Shown piece after piece: positions 36,271 to 45,002 of a stretch of DNA of 64,000 nucleotides. Under the pieces are notes generated by a model that did no database searches, was not told the DNA's origin, and saw nothing but the letters and a program-made list of their open reading frames with translations. How positions within the stretch are numbered: position 1 is the stretch's first letter; every line of letters starts with the position of its first letter. The position numbers and the translations under genes were made by a program. Source of the DNA: Brevibacterium sp. ZH18 (GTDB lineage Bacteria; Actinomycetota; Actinomycetes; Actinomycetales; Brevibacteriaceae); NCBI RefSeq assembly GCF_022748595.1, contig NZ_JALDSX010000016.1:1-64000 (forward strand), given 5' to 3'.

Positions 36271-36284
36271 GCTCAGCTCACTTC
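36264..36284. terminator. Palindrome spanning two convergent stop codons
   Basis: GAAGTGAGCT (36264-36273), a central C and AGCTCACTTC (36275-36284) form a perfect palindrome. It contains the rhomboid TGA (36268-36270) and the pth stop (36278-36280), so one hairpin can end transcripts from both sides. Confidence 0.65.
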
Positions 36285-36877
36285 GAGTGATACTTCTGCT
36301 GCACGGCTTCAAGACCGTCAACGATGTACATCTCGACTGCGTCGGCAACGTCTGAGACGAAGATCGGCAGTGTCGCGCGTTCGTCCTTCGAGAACGGTTT
36401 GAGGACGAAGTCAGCAGTGTCCTGACGGCCGACAGGTCGCCCGACCCCGGCCCTGATCCGCGGGTAGTTCTTTGTGCCCAGCGCCGAGGTCATCGATCGC
36501 AAGCCGTTGTGTCCGCCCTCTCCCCCGCCGACCTTCGCCTTGATCGTGTCGAAGGGGATGTCCACGTCGTCGTGGATGGCGATGATCTGATCGGGATCGA
36601 TCGAGTAGAAGTCCGCGAGCTGCCGGACGGGTCCGCCGGATTCGTTCATGTACCCGGTGGACGTCGCCAGGACGATCCGAAGTCCGGGCACGCCGGGGAC
36701 CGATCCCACCGGCAGTCGACCGGTCCCGACATTGGAACGCAGCTTCGTGCGGGTCAGGTTGAGGTTCATGCGCTGAGCGAGTTCAGCGACGACCATCTGT
36801 CCGATGTTGTGTCGAGTCGCCTCGTATTTGGGTCCGGGGTTGCCGAGTCCGAAGACGAGCCAAGGCTCATTCGTCAT
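36278..36877 (-). CDS. pth: Peptidyl-tRNA hydrolase
   Basis: A 199-residue enzyme that frees tRNA from prematurely released peptidyl-tRNA. It shows GLGNPG at 10-15 with Asn13, the catalytic His23 in TRHNIG, the HDDVDIPF segment near 102-109 and GGGEGGHNGLRS with Asn124, all required active-site residues. Normal length. It follows rplY after a very strong hairpin, so it may be transcribed from its own promoter at reduced or separate level. Confidence 0.96.
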   Translation of the reverse strand: MTNEPWLVFGLGNPGPKYEATRHNIGQMVVAELAQRMNLNLTRTKLRSNVGTGRLPVGSVPGVPGLRIVLATSTGYMNESGGPVRQLADFYSIDPDQIIAIHDDVDIPFDTIKAKVGGGEGGHNGLRSMTSALGTKNYPRIRAGVGRPVGRQDTADFVLKPFSKDERATLPIFVSDVADAVEMYIVDGLEAVQQKYHSK

Positions 36878-36945
36878 AGTTCTCTCTCACTCATCATCGT
36901 TTGTCGGTTCTCGCCGTCATCCGAGCACGACGGCCCCGCAATGCA

Positions 36946-36984
36946 CATTCGGTGGGCCGTCTATGCGACGGCCCACCGAATGTC
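36946..36984 (-). terminator. Strong terminator after rplY
   Basis: A perfect 17-bp stem (36946-36962 with 36968-36984, arm ACATTCGGTGGGCCGTC) with a 5-nt TATGC loop lies 52 bp past the rplY stop. Confidence 0.88.
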
Positions 36985-37036
36985 GTCACCTCATGCCGCT
37001 CTCAGCGACTGTGTGGTGCCTATGCAGAGGTTGAGG

Positions 37037-37684
37037 TCACTCGTCGTCCGAGGACTCGCCCTCAGAGGACTTCTCTTCCCCAGCCGACGCTTCCTCAGTC
37101 GATTCCTCATCGGTCTCGTCTGCGTCAGACTCGGTGTCCATCTCGGCTTCTTCCGAGATGTTGACGACGAGGAGTTCGGGGTCGGCTGCGAGCTCGGAGC
37201 CCGAAGGCAGTTCGACCTGGCCGGCGAGAACGTGCTCGCCTGCAGGACGACCCTCAACGCTGACCTCGATGAGCTCAGGCAGCTTGGTGGCGTCGGCCTT
37301 GATGAGCAGGGTCGACTCTTCCTGCTGCACCATGGTGCCGGGAGCGGATTCTCCGATGATGTGAACGGGAACCTCGACCTCGATCTTCTCACCGCGCTTG
37401 ACGATGATGAGGTCAAGGTGCTCGATCTCACGCGTGACGACGTCCGTCTGCACGTCGCGAGCGATTGCGAGGATGTTCTTGGCACCGTCGGTGCTTTCGA
37501 TCTCGAGCAGCGCGTTGGCATGCTTGAGGGCCATCATGGTGGCGTGGCTCGGCAGCGAGACGTGCACCGGGTCGCCACCGTGTCCGTAGATGACAGCCGG
37601 GATGCGGCCGGCACGACGGGTCCGGCGGGCAGCGCCCTTGCCGAATTCGTTCCGGGGTTCGGCGATGAGTTTGAAGTCAGCCAT
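37037..37684 (-). CDS. rplY: 50S ribosomal protein L25/general stress protein Ctc
   Basis: A 215-residue CTC-form L25: a 5S-rRNA-binding N-terminal domain (EFGKGAARRTRRAGRIPAVIYGHGGDP) and the beta C-terminal domain, ending in a 35-residue acidic Glu/Ser/Asp tail. It binds 5S rRNA in the central protuberance. Start ATG 37684 is preceded by GAAGGAG. The GGCGTAAG element about 60 nt upstream is shared with two other stress-type genes. Usual neighbour of pth. Confidence 0.95.
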   Translation of the reverse strand: MADFKLIAEPRNEFGKGAARRTRRAGRIPAVIYGHGGDPVHVSLPSHATMMALKHANALLEIESTDGAKNILAIARDVQTDVVTREIEHLDLIIVKRGEKIEVEVPVHIIGESAPGTMVQQEESTLLIKADATKLPELIEVSVEGRPAGEHVLAGQVELPSGSELAADPELLVVNISEEAEMDTESDADETDEESTEEASAGEEKSSEGESSDDE

Positions 37685-37810
37685 TTTCTCTCCTTCGTGG
37701 TGTACTTATTTTCAAGCACCACGGCGAAACAGCCGCAATCCGCACTTACGCCGCAAACTTCGCACCCGAACGGGTGGGGCAGCGTGGTGGGTCAGGACCG
37801 CGTCGATCAC

Positions 37811-37826
37811 GGAAACATACGTTTCC
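37811..37826. terminator. GGAAAC-ATAC-GTTTCC inverted repeat
   Basis: Perfect 6-bp arms with a 4-nt loop lie 18 bp after the alpha/beta hydrolase stop and upstream of rplY. It is a weak terminator candidate or an operator for rplY. Confidence 0.35.
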
Positions 37827-37844
37827 CTCGCCGAGGCAACCTCA

Positions 37845-38906
37845 TCATTCTAAGGCACTCTCACCGGCCTCACCAAGTCGGCTCGTGACAGCCTCGGCGC
37901 AGGCGTCGATGCCCACTTCGCTGAGCAGGATGTCGTAGTGGTTCGTGCCAGGCACATCGACGACCGTCATCGCCGGCCACTGCTCCCGGTAGGTGTCGAC
38001 GAGTTCAGGCGGGTAGAGCCCCGGCTCGGCTGCCACGAGATCACGCTCGGCGAAGAGGAACGTCACCTCCGACTGCCGCCGCCGGCTGCTCATGATCTGC
38101 CCCAGAGAGTTCTTATAGGCCCCGCCGGTGTACATGTCGGCGGAATCGGCCTGCATCGCCTCGACCGAGGTCGAAGGTTGGAAGGTGTGGTCGTCCTTGG
38201 CCGCGAGATCGTAGACGAAGCTCTCCGTGGCGACCGTGTCGAGTCCGTCGACGAACGCCGGATGTGCGGCGAAGAAGGCGAGGTACTCTTCGACGGTGGC
38301 AAAGGTCATCGACAGTCGTTCAGCGGCCGGACCGAGGACGGCTGCGATGAGGTCGTCGGTGTCGAGGCCCGCATCATTGAGATCATCGACGGGATGCGCC
38401 CGGGTGCCGTCAGCAGTGCCAACGCCGTCGGCACTGCCTGCGGTCTGGCCGCCTCCAGGCTGAGCGACGGGCAGGGGCAGTCCCCCGTCGATGAGGACGG
38501 GTCCGCGGAAACGATCGGCCACCTCGGCGTCGGGATCCACACCGGCACCCAGGCCGGCCAGGGTCATGGCGACGAACCCGCCCATGGAATGCCCGACCAG
38601 GACGACCGGACCATCGGGGGCGAAGGTGTCGATTGCGGCGAGGACGTCCTCAGCGTGAGCCCGCATCCCGAACGGCCCTTCCAGGGTTCTGGAGTCGGCA
38701 CGTCCGCGCAGATCCGGTCCGATCACGCGCACGCCGGGCAGGGCGGAGACGAGTCCGGCGAAGAACAGATGGTTCGAGGTGATTCCGTGGATGACGCACA
38801 CGGTGGGAACATGTCCGGGTCCGGAAGCCACGGGCTCCCAGACGCCGACGGACAGCTCACCACCGGAGACGCTGACTCGGTACCGGTTGTAGTCGTGGGA
38901 CGACAT
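37845..38906 (-). CDS. Alpha/beta hydrolase
   Basis: A 353-residue alpha/beta-hydrolase fold protein. It has the oxyanion motif HGITSN near 41-46, the nucleophile elbow GHSMGG near 104-109, and a C-terminal His in GTNHYDILLS. A Gly/Asp/Thr-rich insert (about 148-180) sits before the lid region. ATG 38906 is favoured over the GTG two codons upstream because GGGAG then has about 9 nt spacing. Substrate unknown. It lies between prs and rplY, an insertion into the usual prs-rplY order, with a hairpin separating it from prs. Confidence 0.88.
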   Translation of the reverse strand: MSSHDYNRYRVSVSGGELSVGVWEPVASGPGHVPTVCVIHGITSNHLFFAGLVSALPGVRVIGPDLRGRADSRTLEGPFGMRAHAEDVLAAIDTFAPDGPVVLVGHSMGGFVAMTLAGLGAGVDPDAEVADRFRGPVLIDGGLPLPVAQPGGGQTAGSADGVGTADGTRAHPVDDLNDAGLDTDDLIAAVLGPAAERLSMTFATVEEYLAFFAAHPAFVDGLDTVATESFVYDLAAKDDHTFQPSTSVEAMQADSADMYTGGAYKNSLGQIMSSRRRQSEVTFLFAERDLVAAEPGLYPPELVDTYREQWPAMTVVDVPGTNHYDILLSEVGIDACAEAVTSRLGEAGESALE

Positions 38907-38945
38907 CGTCACGGCTCCCTTCGCTCGGTTGCTTCCAGTGTAGAA

Positions 38946-38979
38946 CGAACCCCGGGCCGACGGGTCGGCTCGGGGTTCG
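38946..38979 (-). terminator. Terminator after prs
   Basis: An interrupted stem (CGAACCCC/GGGGTTCG outer, GCCGAC/GTCGGC inner) lies 47 bp beyond the prs stop. Confidence 0.75.
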
Positions 38980-39026
38980 ATTCGGATGAGACTGGAAGGT
39001 GCTCAGACCTCGCGGCGGTTCGTGTC

Positions 39027-39998
39027 TCAGACCTCGAAGAGGCTGGTGACCGACCCGTCTTCGAAGACTTCGTGCACGGCGCGGGCGATCAGCGGAGCGA
39101 TCGAGAGCACGGTGAGCTTGTCGAACATCTTGTCCTCGGTCAGCGGCAGCGTGTTGGTCACGATGACCTCCTGTGCCACGGAGTTCGACAGGCGTTCGAC
39201 GGCCGGGCCGGAGAAGACAGCGTGCGTCGAGACCACGATGACGCCGGTCGCTCCGGCAGCCATGCAGGCGTCGGCTGCCTGGACGATCGTGCCGCCCGTG
39301 TCGATCATGTCGTCGACGAGGACGCAGGTGCGCCCCTCGACCTCACCGACGACACGGTTGGCCTTGGTCTCGTTCGGGCGCGTGATGTCACGCGTCTTGT
39401 GGATGAAGGCCAGAGGCACTCCACCTAGAGAGTTCGACCAGTTCTCGGCGACCTTGATGCGGCCGGCGTCGGGTGAGACCACGGCCAAGTCCGTCGGGTA
39501 CTTGTCCTTGACGTAGCCGGCCAGGATCGGCATCGCGATGAGATGGTCGACCGGGCCGTCGAAGTAGCCCTGAATCTGCGCGGTGTGCAGGTCGACGGTG
39601 ATGATGCGGTCGGCACCGGCCGTCTTGTACAGGTCAGCCACCAGGCGAGCCGAGATGGGCTCACGGCCGCGGTGCTTCTTGTCCTGTCGGGCGTAGGGGA
39701 AGAACGGTGCGATGACCGTGATCCGCTTCGCCGAGGCGCGCTTGAGAGCGTCGACCATGATGAGCTGTTCCATCAGCCATTCGTTGATGGGTGCACAGTG
39801 CGACTGCAGGACGAACACGTCACAGCCGCGGACCGATTCGGAGAACCGAACGTAGATCTCTCCATTGGCAAAGTTGTAAATGTCGGTGGGGAGGAGTTCC
39901 GTCCCCAGGTTCTCAGCGACTTGCTCAGCGAGTTCAGCGTTCGCGCGCCCGCTGACCAGGACGAGCTTCTTTTCGCCCGTCGTCGTAATTTCATTCAC
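39027..39998 (-). CDS. prs: Ribose-phosphate pyrophosphokinase
   Basis: A 323-residue class I PRPP synthase making phosphoribosyl pyrophosphate from ribose 5-phosphate and ATP for purine, pyrimidine, NAD, His and Trp synthesis. It has FANGEIYVRFSESVRG, the flexible loop YARQDKKHRGREPISARLVA (102-121) and the PRPP loop VDDMIDTGGT (228-237). The ATG overlaps glmU by 8 bp; glmU-prs is a conserved pair. Confidence 0.97.
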   Translation of the reverse strand: MNEITTTGEKKLVLVSGRANAELAEQVAENLGTELLPTDIYNFANGEIYVRFSESVRGCDVFVLQSHCAPINEWLMEQLIMVDALKRASAKRITVIAPFFPYARQDKKHRGREPISARLVADLYKTAGADRIITVDLHTAQIQGYFDGPVDHLIAMPILAGYVKDKYPTDLAVVSPDAGRIKVAENWSNSLGGVPLAFIHKTRDITRPNETKANRVVGEVEGRTCVLVDDMIDTGGTIVQAADACMAAGATGVIVVSTHAVFSGPAVERLSNSVAQEVIVTNTLPLTEDKMFDKLTVLSIAPLIARAVHEVFEDGSVTSLFEV

Positions 39999-41448
39999 TT
40001 GCCGGTTCCCCTTCAGATGCGGCCTCGGCCGCCTGCGCTGCAGGCGTTCCGGGGCGGTTGCTGACGACCCAGCCCTCCAGGTTACGCTGTGGGGCCACGG
40101 TTATGGCCAGCGCTCCCGCAGGGACATCTTTGCGCACCGTAGTGCTCGCACCGGAGTAGGCCCCGTCGCCCACCGTGACGGGGGCGACGTACATGTTGTC
40201 CGAGCCCATCCGTGCGTGCTTGCCGACGACGGTGCGGTGCTTATTCACGCCGTCGTAGTTGACGAAGACCGAAGCAGCACCGATGTTGGTGCCCTCACCG
40301 ATCTCGGCATCGCCGACGTAGGACAGGTGCGGAATCTTCGCACCCTGACCGATGTCCGCGTTCTTCGTCTCCACGAAGGTGCCGATCTTGCCACCCTCGC
40401 CGAGGTTGGTCCCAGGACGCAAGTACGCGAACGGTCCGACGTTTGCCGCAGGGCCGACGACGGCGAGTTCCGCATGGGTGCGCACGACGTGCGCACCGGC
40501 ACCCACCTCGGTGTCCTTGAGGGTCGAATCGGGTCCGACGACGGCACCAGCGCCGATGTCGGTGGCCCCCAGGAGCTGGACTCCCGGGAGGATGGTGGCG
40601 TCTTCACCCAGGGAGACGTCGACGTCGATCCACGTGGTGTCGGGATCCATGATGGACACTCCCGCACGCATCCACTTCTCGCAGACGCGGCGGTTGAGCT
40701 CCTTGCCGAGATTGGCCAGCTGCACTCTGTCATTGGCGCCCTCGACCTGCCACAGGTCGTGAGTGGCGGTGGCGGCCACGGACAACCCGCCTTCGCGGGA
40801 GAAGCCGATCACATCGGTGAGGTACTTCTCCCCCTGAGCGTTGTCCGTGGTCAGGGAGTCAAGGCCCGCCTTCAGCGCCGAGGCGTCGAAAGCGTAGATG
40901 CCCGAGTTGATCTCGCGGATCGCGCGCTGGTCCTCGCTCGCGTCCTTCTGCTCGACGATGCGCAGCAGAGACCCAGAGGCGTCGCGGACGATGCGGCCGT
41001 AGCCCGTCGGATCGTCGACCTCGGCGGACAGGACGGTCACGGCGTTGTGGGAGGATTCGTGGACCTCGACGAGGCTGTTGATCGTCTCGGTCGTCAGCAG
41101 TGGCACATCGCCGTAGGTCACAACAACGGTGCCGGAGAGGTCGTCGGGCAGCTGGGTCAGCGCGCATTCGGTGGCGCGGCCGGTTCCGGGCACCTCGTCC
41201 TGGTCGGCGATGAGCACGGTCTGCGTCGAGTTCAGCGGCAGAGAGTCGAGATGAGCGACGAGCTGGTCGCGTTCATGTCGCACGACGACGACGAGATGTT
41301 CGGGCGTCGTGCCCGCCGCCGCCGAGATCGCATGGTGAAGGAGGGAGCGTCCGCCGATCGGGTGCATGACCTTCGGCAGCGACGACTTCATACGGGTGCC
41401 CTGGCCGGCAGCCAGGACGATGACGGCGGTTGGTCGGGTCTGCGACAT
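39991..41448 (-). CDS. glmU: Bifunctional GlmU (GlcNAc-1-P uridyltransferase/GlcN-1-P acetyltransferase)
   Basis: A 485-residue enzyme making UDP-GlcNAc for peptidoglycan. The N-terminal nucleotidyltransferase has LAAGQGTRMKSSLPKVMHPIGG at 12-33 and VPGTGRATECAL; the C-terminal half is a left-handed beta-helix of hexapeptides (GPDSTLKDTEVGAGAHVV, IGEGTNIGAASVFVNYDGVNKHRTVVG). An Ala/Glu-rich tail ends the protein. ATG 41448 has AAGGA 8 nt upstream; tRNA-Gln lies just before it on the same strand. Confidence 0.97.
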   Translation of the reverse strand: MSQTRPTAVIVLAAGQGTRMKSSLPKVMHPIGGRSLLHHAISAAAGTTPEHLVVVVRHERDQLVAHLDSLPLNSTQTVLIADQDEVPGTGRATECALTQLPDDLSGTVVVTYGDVPLLTTETINSLVEVHESSHNAVTVLSAEVDDPTGYGRIVRDASGSLLRIVEQKDASEDQRAIREINSGIYAFDASALKAGLDSLTTDNAQGEKYLTDVIGFSREGGLSVAATATHDLWQVEGANDRVQLANLGKELNRRVCEKWMRAGVSIMDPDTTWIDVDVSLGEDATILPGVQLLGATDIGAGAVVGPDSTLKDTEVGAGAHVVRTHAELAVVGPAANVGPFAYLRPGTNLGEGGKIGTFVETKNADIGQGAKIPHLSYVGDAEIGEGTNIGAASVFVNYDGVNKHRTVVGKHARMGSDNMYVAPVTVGDGAYSGASTTVRKDVPAGALAITVAPQRNLEGWVVSNRPGTPAAQAAEAASEGEPASE

Positions 41449-41480
41449 TGTTGAATCCTTCGCGCGTCGGATTGGGCCAG

Positions 41481-41552
41481 CTCCGCCCATAGGATTCGAA
41501 CCTATACTGCACGGCTCCAAAGGCCGGCGTGCTGCCATTACACCAGGGCGGA
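41481..41552 (-). tRNA. tRNA-Gln (UUG)
   Basis: A 72-nt cloverleaf on the minus strand: acceptor TCCGCCC/GGGCGGA, D stem GTGT/GCAC, anticodon loop CTTTGGA with anticodon TTG, T stem ATAGG/CCTAT, discriminator G, no encoded CCA. The 27-43 pair is a mismatch. It lies 32 nt upstream of glmU, a usual actinobacterial position. Confidence 0.94.
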
Positions 41553-41615
41553 ACAGCGTGCGCCAGCAGAGGGCCCGCGCTCACGAGACACCATCATGCC
41601 ACTAGGATGAACGGT

Positions 41616-42023
41616 ATGGAAATTCTGCACGAGATACTGTTGACCCTTCATCTGATCGGAATGGCGATCATCATCGGCGGGTATTTCACGGTCATCCGCT
41701 CTCCACGAGTGGTCCCGGGAATGCTTCACGCGGCTTACCTGCAGTTGATCACCGGACTGCTGCTCATGGGTCTGGCCGAGATGGGCGACGGCGACGTCAA
41801 CCACATGAAGATCGGGATCAAGCTGGTCATTGCGATCCTCGTCACGGTCTTCGCGTTCATCGGCAACAAGAAGCAGAAGGCATTCAACGCCGAGGTGGCG
41901 GAAAGTTCCAACGGCACCGCCGGCGCTGTGGCCACAGCTGTGAAGAATCCTTCGGCGACGATGGCGCATCTGGCCTTCGCCGGAGCCCTCATCAACGTGC
42001 TGGTGGCCGTCTTCGTCCACTGA
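41616..42023 (+). CDS. Small integral membrane protein, four segments
   Basis: A 135-residue protein with hydrophobic stretches at about 4-24, 38-55, 62-78 and 115-134 and polar loops (GDGDVNHMK, ESSNGTAG). It resembles small actinobacterial membrane proteins of unknown function. ATG 41616 follows TAGGAT by 7 nt (leaderless or AGGA-led). A canonical terminator follows. Confidence 0.82.
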   Translation: MEILHEILLTLHLIGMAIIIGGYFTVIRSPRVVPGMLHAAYLQLITGLLLMGLAEMGDGDVNHMKIGIKLVIAILVTVFAFIGNKKQKAFNAEVAESSNGTAGAVATAVKNPSATMAHLAFAGALINVLVAVFVH

Positions 42024-42046
42024 TCTTGTAACCCCTCGCATCATCG

Positions 42047-42084
42047 GCTCCGTCCTCGCCTCTGCGGTGAGGACGGAGCTTTTT
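42047..42084 (+). terminator. Canonical Rho-independent terminator
   Basis: An 11-bp stem GCTCCGTCCTC/GAGGACGGAGC (42047-42057, 42069-42079) followed by TTTTT, just after the small membrane-protein gene. Confidence 0.92.
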
Positions 42085-42121
42085 CTCTGCGTCAGCGCCT
42101 GACGGTATCGTTGATCCGGAC

Positions 42122-44644
42122 ATGACTGCTGCAGCTGAAAACATCGACAACTCCGCCCCCGCACCCAATGCGCGTGCCGCCGAGCTCCTGACCGGACTCA
42201 ACCCTCGTCAGCGAGAAGCCGTTGCCCACACGGGCTCTCCCCTGCTCATCGTGGCGGGAGCCGGGTCCGGCAAGACGACGGTCCTGACCAGACGCATCGC
42301 CTACGCGCTGGCCACAGGACGGGCACATCCCGGTGAAGTGCTGGCCATCACGTTCACGAACAAGGCGGCCAAAGAGATGGCCGAACGAGTCAGCACCATC
42401 GTCGGCCCTGCCTCTCGTGCGATGTGGGTTTCGACCTTCCACTCCTCGTGCGTGAGGATCCTCCGCCGTGAGGCGAAGGTCCTGGGCATGAAGTCGAACT
42501 TCACGATCTATGACGCGCAGGATGCGCAGCGGCTCGTTTCGCAGATCCTCAAGGAGCTCGGTCTCGACACGAAGAAGTACACGCCTCGGTCGATGCTGCA
42601 CAGGATCTCGAACCTCAAGAACGATCTGCAGACCCCCGACGACTTCTCGCCCAGACCCAACAACCCTGCCGACGAGGTTCTCGCCGATGTCTTCCGGCGC
42701 TACACTTCCCGCCTGCGCCTGGCCAATGCCTTCGACTTCGACGACCTCATCGCTGAGACCGTCCACCTCTTCGGCGCATTCCCCGAGGTCGCGGACTTCT
42801 ATCGCCGCCGGTTCCGGCACATCCTCGTCGACGAGTACCAGGACACGAACCCGGCACAGTACGCGCTCATCAAGTCCCTGGCAGGCGACGGAGCCGGAGG
42901 CGCGACCGGTGCCGAGCTGACGGTCGTCGGCGACGCCGACCAGTCGATCTATGCCTTCCGCGGAGCCACAGTGCGCAACATCGTGGAGTTCGAGAAGGAC
43001 TTCCCCGACGCCGAGACGATCCTGCTGGAGCAGAACTATCGGTCGACGCAGAACATCCTCGATGCCGCGAATGCTGTGATCTCGAACAACCAGGATCGTA
43101 AGGACAAGAAGCTGTGGACCTCTGAGGGGTCCGGCGAACCGATCATCGGATGGGTGGCGGAGAACGAGCAGGCCGAGGCGCGCTTCATCGTCGACCGGAT
43201 CGACGACCTCATCGACGATGAGAAGTTCACCTACGGCGATTTCGCCGTCTTCTACCGCACGAACGCGCAGTCGCGTGCGATCGAGGACGCTCTGGTGCGA
43301 TCCGGCATCCCGTACAAGGTCGTCGGCGGCACGCGGTTCTACGAGCGCAAGGAGATCAAGGACGCACTCGCCTACCTGCGCGTCGTGGCCAACCCCGATG
43401 ACGACGTCAATCTGCGTCGCATCCTCAACGTCCCCAAACGGTCGATCGGCGATCGCACCGAGGGCATCATCGCGGACTTCGCCGACCGCGAGAGCATCAG
43501 CTTCTACACGGCGCTCGGCCGCCTCGACGAGATCGAGCATCTGACCTCGCGGGCGAAGACCTCCGTAGCGAAGTTCTACGACCTCATGCGCGACCTCGCA
43601 GCCACCGCCGAGGCGGCTCCGCTGTCCCGTGTGATCGAGGCGATCCTCGAACAGAGCGGTTACCTCGAGTCGTTGCAGAAGAGCACAGACCCCCAGGACG
43701 AGTCTCGCGTCGACAACCTTGCCGAACTCGTCGCTGTCGCCGAGGACTTCGTCACCACTCAGGCCCTGGCGGCTGCTGCCGACGAGGAGACCGACGGCAG
43801 CGACGGAGATGGCGACGCCGTAGCACCAAACGATGCCGAAGGCGACACCGACAGCAGCATCGCCGACGGCGATGCGCCCGCTTCTACCAGTTCCTCCATC
43901 GAGGCATTCCTCGAGCAGGTGGCCCTGGCATCGGATACGGATCAGATCCCGGATGCCGAGCTCGGGCAGGTCACACTGATGACGCTGCATACGGCTAAGG
44001 GTCTGGAATTTCCTGTTGTGTTCCTCACCGGCCTCGAGGACGGCGGCTTCCCGCACGCCCGGTCATTCGAGAACCCCAATGAGCTCTCCGAGGAGCGCCG
44101 ACTGGCCTATGTCGGCCTCACTCGTGCCCGGCAGCGCCTTCTGCTCTCTCGCGCGGAGACGCGCAGCATGTGGGGGCAGCCCCAGTACAACCCGCCAAGC
44201 AGATTCCTCTCCGAGATTCCGGAGAGCCTCATCGAATGGGAGAACACCGGCAGCTTTTCGTCCGGGATGGGCGGATTCTCTTCGAGCGGCTATGGCTCGG
44301 GCGGCTTCGGTGGCGGTTACAGCTCAGGATTCGGGTCCGGAGGCTCTTCAGGAGCGTCTCGCGGCTCCGGAAGCTACGAATCGTCGCGTGGATCGCGCAG
44401 CTCGTCGCGTTCAGGTTCAGCCAGTTCCTCGTCGCCGGTGGCGGGATTCCCGAATCGGATCCGTCCGAATCGTGAAGTCATCACTGTCGCTGTGGGAGAG
44501 AAGGTCTCGCATGAGTCCTTCGGGCTGGGGACCGTCACCGAGGTCAACGGCGTCGGCGACAAGACTGTTGCGGTCGTCGACTTCGGCTCGCTGGGCGCCA
44601 AGCGGCTTCTGCTCCGCTACGCCCCCATCGAAAAGCTCGACTGA
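42122..44644 (+). CDS. pcrA: UvrD/PcrA ATP-dependent DNA helicase
   Basis: An 840-residue superfamily 1A 3'-5' helicase for nucleotide-excision and replication repair. Walker A GAGSGKT is at 46-52, DEYQDTN at 237-243, followed by GDADQSIYAFRGA, NYRSTQNIL, TLHTAKGLEFPVVF and VGLTRARQRL. Two departures from the family: an acidic Asp/Gly/Ala insert at about 550-595 inside domain 2B/2A, and a Gly/Ser/Tyr-rich linker at about 711-774 before the C-terminal Tudor-like polymerase-binding domain (VSHESFGLGTVTEVNG). No strong ribosome site precedes 42122. Confidence 0.96.
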   Translation: MTAAAENIDNSAPAPNARAAELLTGLNPRQREAVAHTGSPLLIVAGAGSGKTTVLTRRIAYALATGRAHPGEVLAITFTNKAAKEMAERVSTIVGPASRAMWVSTFHSSCVRILRREAKVLGMKSNFTIYDAQDAQRLVSQILKELGLDTKKYTPRSMLHRISNLKNDLQTPDDFSPRPNNPADEVLADVFRRYTSRLRLANAFDFDDLIAETVHLFGAFPEVADFYRRRFRHILVDEYQDTNPAQYALIKSLAGDGAGGATGAELTVVGDADQSIYAFRGATVRNIVEFEKDFPDAETILLEQNYRSTQNILDAANAVISNNQDRKDKKLWTSEGSGEPIIGWVAENEQAEARFIVDRIDDLIDDEKFTYGDFAVFYRTNAQSRAIEDALVRSGIPYKVVGGTRFYERKEIKDALAYLRVVANPDDDVNLRRILNVPKRSIGDRTEGIIADFADRESISFYTALGRLDEIEHLTSRAKTSVAKFYDLMRDLAATAEAAPLSRVIEAILEQSGYLESLQKSTDPQDESRVDNLAELVAVAEDFVTTQALAAAADEETDGSDGDGDAVAPNDAEGDTDSSIADGDAPASTSSSIEAFLEQVALASDTDQIPDAELGQVTLMTLHTAKGLEFPVVFLTGLEDGGFPHARSFENPNELSEERRLAYVGLTRARQRLLLSRAETRSMWGQPQYNPPSRFLSEIPESLIEWENTGSFSSGMGGFSSSGYGSGGFGGGYSSGFGSGGSSGASRGSGSYESSRGSRSSSRSGSASSSSPVAGFPNRIRPNREVITVAVGEKVSHESFGLGTVTEVNGVGDKTVAVVDFGSLGAKRLLLRYAPIEKLD

Positions 44645-44733
44645 GCAGACCTGCACACCACAGGACCGGACTGTGTTCGTCAGACGAAGCTGTCATCCGG
44701 TGCACGTGGCAGAGACCGAAATAACACAAAGAA

Positions 44734-44767
44734 AGCGCCGAGGTGAAAGTTCATTCACCTCGGCGCT
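44734..44767. terminator. Terminator after the MT0933-type gene, between convergent genes
   Basis: Perfect 14-bp arms AGCGCCGAGGTGAA/TTCACCTCGGCGCT with a 6-nt loop. The minus-strand side is followed by a T-rich stretch, so it mainly ends the gene at 44800; it may also serve pcrA. Confidence 0.85.
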
Positions 44768-44799
44768 CTACCATGCCGGACGCGGCTATGGGTTAAAAA

Positions 44800-44982
44800 T
44801 CATTCGTTGCCGAGTTTACCGTCGGCGCCGTCGCGACCTTTGTTGATCTGGTCTTCAAACTTGCCGCCGGTCTTATCGTTGGCGAAGTCAGTAGCCTTAT
44901 CCAGACCCTGATCGGAAATCTCTTCACCCTTGTCGCTGCTCATGGCGTCCTTGGCTTTGTTAGTAAGATCGTCGAGTCCCAT
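44800..44982 (-). CDS. MT0933-like (Rv0909-type) antitoxin family protein
   Basis: A 60-residue charged helical protein with the family pattern MGLDDLTNKAKD and DKATDFANDKTGGKFEDQI. In M. tuberculosis the Rv0909 member is paired with the toxin Rv0910. Here no toxin gene lies beside it, only a DUF3017 gene and pcrA, so a general stress role like that of CsbD proteins is possible. ATG 44982 has AAGGGAG 6 nt upstream. An inverted repeat and GGCGTAAG precede it. Confidence 0.85.
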   Translation of the reverse strand: MGLDDLTNKAKDAMSSDKGEEISDQGLDKATDFANDKTGGKFEDQINKGRDGADGKLGNE

Positions 44983-45002
44983 ACTGTCTCCCTTCAACGG
45001 AA

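Noticed and set aside
42092-44056. A 654-codon minus-strand open frame opposite pcrA
   Set aside because: Shadow of the PcrA helicase gene, whose motifs are complete on the plus strand.
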